From contig NC_054084.1 in NCBI RefSeq assembly GCF_017562075.2, positions 14,150,798 through 14,214,797 of the forward strand: a DNA stretch of 64,000 bases, given 5' to 3'. The notes under the pieces are model-generated. The model searched no databases. It was not told the origin of the DNA and saw only the letters and a program-made list of their open reading frames with translations. The position numbers and the translations under genes are program-made. Shown here one piece after another: positions 59,693 to 64,000 of the stretch. How positions within the stretch are numbered: the first letter of the stretch is position 1; each line of letters begins with the position of its first letter. Source of the DNA: Anopheles merus (lineage: Eukaryota > Arthropoda > Insecta > Diptera > Culicidae).

Positions 59693-60182
59693 AGTGTAGG
59701 TGCGCAAGTTACCTACACACGCACATCGAGCGTTTTCAATCTGTAGAAACGTGGTCGGTGCGATACATTATTGTGTGTCGTCGAACCGCTGCCGTTCGAA
59801 TTCACAAGAAATTACCAGTGCAGGTTTGCAAGTTCCTGTACAAAGCATATCGAACGTTTTCAATACGTGGAAACGTGGTCGGTGCCAGTTATTGTTTCTG
59901 ACGGTCAAGCCTCAGTCTTTTGGACGCTTGTTGAACAATACATTGTTCAAGTGTTAGTGAACATTGAATTCAAAGTTGTATGTTTCAAGTGTAGGTGAGC
60001 AAGTTCCCTATACACGTACATCGAACGTTTTCAATCTGTGGAAACGCGGTCGGTACGGTATCTTTTTGCTTGTGATCGATCATCAGTCGTTCGAATACGC
60101 AAGAAGTGTTTTCAGTGCAAGGAGGCAAGTTCCCTGCTTAAGGCATATCGAACGTTTTAATTCGTGGAAAACGTGGTCGGTG
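59693..60182. repeat. Four leader repeats of about 68 bp (period about 125)
   Basis: Related units lie at 59693-59760, 59817-59884, 59988-60055 and 60114-60182. Each runs AGTGNAGG, GCAAGTTCC, ACATCGAACGTTTTCAAT and GAAACGTGGTCGGT. Spacers share CGTTCGAAT and CGCAAGAA, so the true period is about 125 bp, with one 46-bp insertion. The array sits in the untranslated leader between primer site and gag. Confidence 0.85.
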
Positions 60183-60207
60183 CTAACAAACGTATTGTGA
60201 ACAATAC

Positions 60208-60355
60208 GGTTCGCGCGCGTTATTCAAACGGAGTGAGCGTGTGCGCGAGTGAACAATTCTCTCTTTTCGGGTTAAGATAAAGGTTCGCGCGCGTTATTCA
60301 AACGGAGTGAGCGTGTGCGCGAGTGAACAATTCTCTCTTCTCGGGTAAAGCAAAG
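60208..60355. repeat. 74-bp tandem duplication in the leader
   Basis: GGTTCGCGCGCGTTATTC through CTCTCTTTTCGGG occurs at 60208 and again at 60282. The first 66 bases or so differ by one substitution, and an indel marks the unit end. It lies about 150 bp before the gag start codon. Confidence 0.93.
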
Positions 60356-60504
60356 TTCCGCGTGTGTTAATCCGGGTGTGTGCGTGAGTGTGCGAACAAT
60401 AAAACCGCGTGGTTTGAACTAATTCTACGGGTAGAGTACGGGACAAATTGAACTATTTTACGAACATTCAGTGTTGTGAAAAGTGTTTTTTGTTACAAGT
60501 GAAA

Positions 60505-63500
60505 ATGCCTGGTTCACCAGTTCCAACGACGTCGGCGGCGTTTGAGGAACAAGACGCATCGCATCGTGTATCACATGTGCAAGCTGCATCAGACAGCGAT
60601 CATGTCCAAGCCAATCCAATACTGAGGGCAGCCGTGGCAAGAGAAGCTTCGGAGAGTGAGTTTGAAGGTTTTGAATCAGTAAATTCAAGTCCTACTTTTC
60701 CAACAGCAGCAATGCTGGCGGAGAAAAGAAAGCGAATGCGTCAGCATTTCGACCAAAGGCTGGACCGCATTGATCAAGCACTACAGCATGCAACAAGAGC
60801 GGATGCCGCTTTTCTGAAAGGATGTGCGTCACGCTTGTCGATGCTATCCACGGAATATGAAACATGGCACACCAACAATTTGGTTTCTTCTTCCAATGCA
60901 CAGTTCGAACAAGAAGAAGAAGAGTACGCCTCTTTCGAGAACCGCCATTTTGAGCTTTCATTGGCAATTGAAAGAAACTTGTCATCAAGTGTAGTTTCCA
61001 CACCAACACGCGATACCATGCCACACACAAAACTTCCCGAAATGCGCTTGCCAACTTTTGATGGAAAGATGGAAGATTGGTTACCGTTTCGAGATGCCTT
61101 TCTCAGTCTTATTGATCGCAATAAGAATTTAGCCGACGTAGACAAGCTACGATACTTAAAAGGCTCTCTTCAAAAGGATGCTCTTAACGTAGTAGGAGAC
61201 ATCGAAATCACCGACGCAAATTATTCTGTTGCCTGGGAAGTATTGAAATCGCGATTCGAAAACAAAAAGCTAGTGGTGAAACGATATCTTGATGGATTAT
61301 TTGCGATACCACACATGAAAAAGGAATCATACGAATCACTGATTTCTTTAATTGACAGTTTTGAGCGTGGTGTTAAAATGACGACTAGAATGGGAGTGGC
61401 CACGGAAGGATGGAGCGTGCTCTTAGCTCACATGGTCTGCTCTAAATTAGACCTGGCCACACTTAAACAATGGGAAATACATCATAGCTCAACCAATGTT
61501 CCCACGTATGACGAGATCATGAAATTCCTTCGCAGCCAAGCAACTGTTTTGCAAGCCATGGCTCCAGACAGGAATCGAACAAGTGAAGCAACAACAGCTG
61601 GAGGCAGAATGAAAACCCGCAACGAAGTGTACAGCGTGGTTAAGCCGGCCACAAAGGTTTGTTCATTCTGCAAAAGGGCTTCACATGCTGCGTACCTGTG
61701 CGAAGTGTTTCGAAATGCATCTGTGGAAAAGCGACACGAGCTAGTGAGGAACGGACAGTTGTGTTTTAACTGTTTGTCGGCGGGTCATCAGCGAAAGGAT
61801 TGTTCGTCCGGATCTTGCCGTGTATGTCAGCGAAATCATCATACGATGCTTCACAAACCGAATTCTCCAATTGATCAGTCGTCATTAGCATCAGCGTCAT
61901 CACTGCCGTCTACATCAAATGCAGAAGCAGCTACACCGGCTTCTATTGTTCAACATTGTGCGCGCAACAATTTCGAAAAAATAATCCTGTTACCAACAGC
62001 AATGGTACAAGTAGTGAATGTTGACGGAACACGTATCTGGGCTCGAGCTTTACTGGATGGAGGTTCACAGATCAACATTGTTACGGAACGATTGGTACAG
62101 CTGTTGAGAGTCCAGAAGAGGAACGAGCATCATCTGCTTGGTGGAATAGGGAAGGCACAGCATTCGTCTCATCATTCTGTGAGCCTTGCTATCCACTCTC
62201 ACTGCTCTACCTTCAAGGCAAGCTGGAAGTTCCATGTGCTGCGAGAAGTGACGTGGGACCAGCCAGCACATGCAGTCAATCCGGAAGGATTGAACCTACC
62301 GAAGGGAGTGACGTTGGCGGATCCTCATTTCTATGAGCCAGGGCCAATTGATCTACTTATTGGGCGAGAAGGTTACAACGATCTACTTTTGGGTAACATT
62401 CTTCGGTTGAATAGCCCAAAACTACTACTGCAAAACACGGAGCTGGGTTGGATTGTCTCAGGTCAGGTAAGCCAAGGTCTAACACACTCTTCCTTAGTGC
62501 TCAACGTCATGACGCTGAATGACCAACTAAGCCGGTTTTGGGAACTGGAAGGCTGCTACTCCCCTGCGATGTTATCCGTCGAGGAAGCTGAGTGTGAGGC
62601 AGCATTTGTACAAACAACTTCACGAGACCACGAAGGCCGTTTCGTGGTAGCCTTACCAACGCGTACTGAAAGGCTTAATCAACTAGGTGACTCTTATGAA
62701 GCTGCATCACGGCGGCTACAATCGCTCTGTAGGCGATTAAATATCGACTCGAAATTGAAGCAGGAATATTCTAAATTCCTACAGGAGTATCTCGATCTAG
62801 GACACATGGAAGAAATTCCATCTGACCGCCATGACATTGGAAAGACATATTACATGCCGCATCATTGTGTAGTACGACCCGACAGCCTCACGACTAAGCT
62901 AAGAGTCGTATTTGATGCATCCAGTTCTACTGATACAGGGGTATCCCTCAACGATGCACTGATGGTGGGACCTTCAGTGCAAGATGATCTTTTGTCGTTG
63001 TTACTCCGATTTAGAGTACCCAGATTTGCGATTTTGGCTGACATTGAAAAAATGTATCGCCAAATTTGGGTGAAGGAATCCGATCGTCCACTTCAACGCA
63101 TCCTGTGGAAAGAATCTGCTGATGATAGAATTCGCATCTATCAGCTGAAAACCGTTACGTACGGCACAGCCTGCGCACCTTACTTGGCCACCCGTTGTCT
63201 GCAAGCGTTGGCTAAGGAAGGAGAAACAAGATATCCCAGGGCATCCAAGGTCCTCGAGCAAGATTTTTACATGGATGACATGATCACCGGTGTGGAATCT
63301 GTTGAAGATGGCCGGATTATTTGCAGCGAAATAAATCAGCTTCTACAATCGGCAGGATTTCACCTGCGCAAATGGGCTTCAAACTCGTCTGAGTTACTGG
63401 AGCAAATACCAGCTGAACTACAAATCGAGGGAGATGTTTTGAACATCGATCGCAGCACATCCATCAAGGCTTTGGGTTTAAGATGGATGCCATCATCGGA

Positions 63501-64000
63501 CCAGCTAGGGTTTAGTGTGCCTGGTTGGAAGGAATCAGAAATCATCACCAAACGCATTGCGTTATCAGACTCAGCTAAGTTGTTCGATCCTCTTGGACTG
63601 TTAGGACCAGTCATTGTAGTAGCAAAGTGTTTCATGCAGGAGCTCTGGAAGAACGAAAATACCTGGGATGAACCTTTGGAGTCTGAACGGCAACAATTCT
63701 GGTTGCGCTTCAGAGAACAACTCGCTGATCTGACTAGCTTGACAATTCCACGACGAGCAATTGGTGGAACAGTGCGAATTGAAGCTCACGGATTTAGTGA
63801 TGCTTCCCTACGGGCTTATGGCGCCTGTATCTACATACGAGCAGAATCGTCCGATGGCCAAGTTTCAGTACGGTTGTTATGTGCTAAGTCAAAGGTGGCA
63901 CCGATACCTAATACCAAACGGAAGAAAAACGTGTCCCTTCCACGGCTCGAGTTGTCGGGAGCGTTGTTACTATCACACTTATGGCAGAAGGTGAAGCAAG
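60505..64000 (+). CDS. BEL/Pao gag-pol polyprotein, 3' end beyond window
   Basis: One uninterrupted frame of 1165 codons from ATG 60505 to the window edge. The Gag part (about 1-480) has three zinc-knuckle-like motifs: CSFCKRASHAAYLC (386-399), CFNCLSAGHQRKDC (420-433) and CRVCQRNHHTMLH (438-450), in the typical BEL arrangement. An aspartic protease follows with LLDGGS (D518). The reverse transcriptase begins near YYMPHH (782), with VFDAS (802) and the catalytic YMDD (922-925). RNase H has FSDAS (D1099) and LPRLELSG (E1149). Integrase should follow outside the window. Gag and Pol are fused in a single frame, as usual for BEL. The start has a favourable GAAAATG context and is the first ATG of this frame. 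No stop or frameshift is seen, suggesting a young, possibly active element. The protease has DGG where DSG or DTG is usual. Confidence 0.93.
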   Translation, partial: MPGSPVPTTSAAFEEQDASHRVSHVQAASDSDHVQANPILRAAVAREASESEFEGFESVNSSPTFPTAAMLAEKRKRMRQHFDQRLDRIDQALQHATRADAAFLKGCASRLSMLSTEYETWHTNNLVSSSNAQFEQEEEEYASFENRHFELSLAIERNLSSSVVSTPTRDTMPHTKLPEMRLPTFDGKMEDWLPFRDAFLSLIDRNKNLADVDKLRYLKGSLQKDALNVVGDIEITDANYSVAWEVLKSRFENKKLVVKRYLDGLFAIPHMKKESYESLISLIDSFERGVKMTTRMGVATEGWSVLLAHMVCSKLDLATLKQWEIHHSSTNVPTYDEIMKFLRSQATVLQAMAPDRNRTSEATTAGGRMKTRNEVYSVVKPATKVCSFCKRASHAAYLCEVFRNASVEKRHELVRNGQLCFNCLSAGHQRKDCSSGSCRVCQRNHHTMLHKPNSPIDQSSLASASSLPSTSNAEAATPASIVQHCARNNFEKIILLPTAMVQVVNVDGTRIWARALLDGGSQINIVTERLVQLLRVQKRNEHHLLGGIGKAQHSSHHSVSLAIHSHCSTFKASWKFHVLREVTWDQPAHAVNPEGLNLPKGVTLADPHFYEPGPIDLLIGREGYNDLLLGNILRLNSPKLLLQNTELGWIVSGQVSQGLTHSSLVLNVMTLNDQLSRFWELEGCYSPAMLSVEEAECEAAFVQTTSRDHEGRFVVALPTRTERLNQLGDSYEAASRRLQSLCRRLNIDSKLKQEYSKFLQEYLDLGHMEEIPSDRHDIGKTYYMPHHCVVRPDSLTTKLRVVFDASSSTDTGVSLNDALMVGPSVQDDLLSLLLRFRVPRFAILADIEKMYRQIWVKESDRPLQRILWKESADDRIRIYQLKTVTYGTACAPYLATRCLQALAKEGETRYPRASKVLEQDFYMDDMITGVESVEDGRIICSEINQLLQSAGFHLRKWASNSSELLEQIPAELQIEGDVLNIDRSTSIKALGLRWMPSSDQLGFSVPGWKESEIITKRIALSDSAKLFDPLGLLGPVIVVAKCFMQELWKNENTWDEPLESERQQFWLRFREQLADLTSLTIPRRAIGGTVRIEAHGFSDASLRAYGACIYIRAESSDGQVSVRLLCAKSKVAPIPNTKRKKNVSLPRLELSGALLLSHLWQKVKQ

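Noticed and set aside
1..64000. CRISPR arrays, bacterial operons, phage or plasmid modules
   Set aside because: No regularly spaced identical repeats with unique spacers and no dense co-directional genes; all signals are those of an insect nuclear genome.

Overview
The window looks like non-coding, transposon-rich nuclear DNA of an Anopheles mosquito, most likely the An. gambiae complex. The strongest clue is a 208-bp tRNA-derived SINE at 30379-30586 that I recognise as SINE200, bounded by a perfect 10-bp target duplication. Numerous (CA)n tracts, small palindromic MITEs, BEL/Pao, RTE- and Jockey-like retroelements, hAT, Tc1/mariner-like and Transib relics fit this. No bacterial-style operon, rRNA or intact tRNA gene is present, and I could not identify a confirmed host protein-coding gene. 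The only long coding sequence belongs to a retrotransposon.

Layout. 1-15.4 kb: unique DNA broken by a MITE (1545-2371), an RTE fragment and two MITE-B copies near 9 kb. A dense repeat nest at 12.2-13.3 kb holds a 30-bp minisatellite, two hAT MITEs with 8-bp target duplications and a truncated SINE200. 15.4-31.6 kb: a decayed DNA transposon (15.46-16.43 kb), a decayed non-LTR reverse transcriptase (20.1-21.2 kb), long microsatellites at 22-25 kb, a MITE-B cluster (26.7-27.7 kb) and SINE200. 31.67-33.38 kb: a 1.7-kb Transib-type element with RAG-like ends and an exact 5-bp target duplication. 33.4-58.4 kb: unique DNA with a perfect 95-bp duplication, a second MITE-A, a hAT MITE with an exact 8-bp duplication (40.8-41.1 kb), a Foldback-like element whose arms are built of 21-bp units (43.96-44.46 kb), a composite fold-back (51.36-51.96 kb) and a degraded hAT copy. 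58.4-64 kb: a 10-bp-period minisatellite followed directly by a BEL/Pao LTR retrotransposon. Its 458-bp 5' LTR, tRNA-Gly-type primer binding site, repeat-rich leader and uninterrupted gag-pol frame run off the end of the window.

Blocks of moderately GC-rich unique sequence alternate with AT-rich islands that hold most of the transposons. Several paired splice-site-like signals occur, mainly on the minus strand (5013-5060, 11465-11500, 22015-22038, 29020, 53009-53035, 53809-53878), plus one plus-strand candidate at 46424-46631 that encodes a signal-peptide-like start. They suggest that the window may lie in long introns of a minus-strand gene. This is inference only and needs transcript data.
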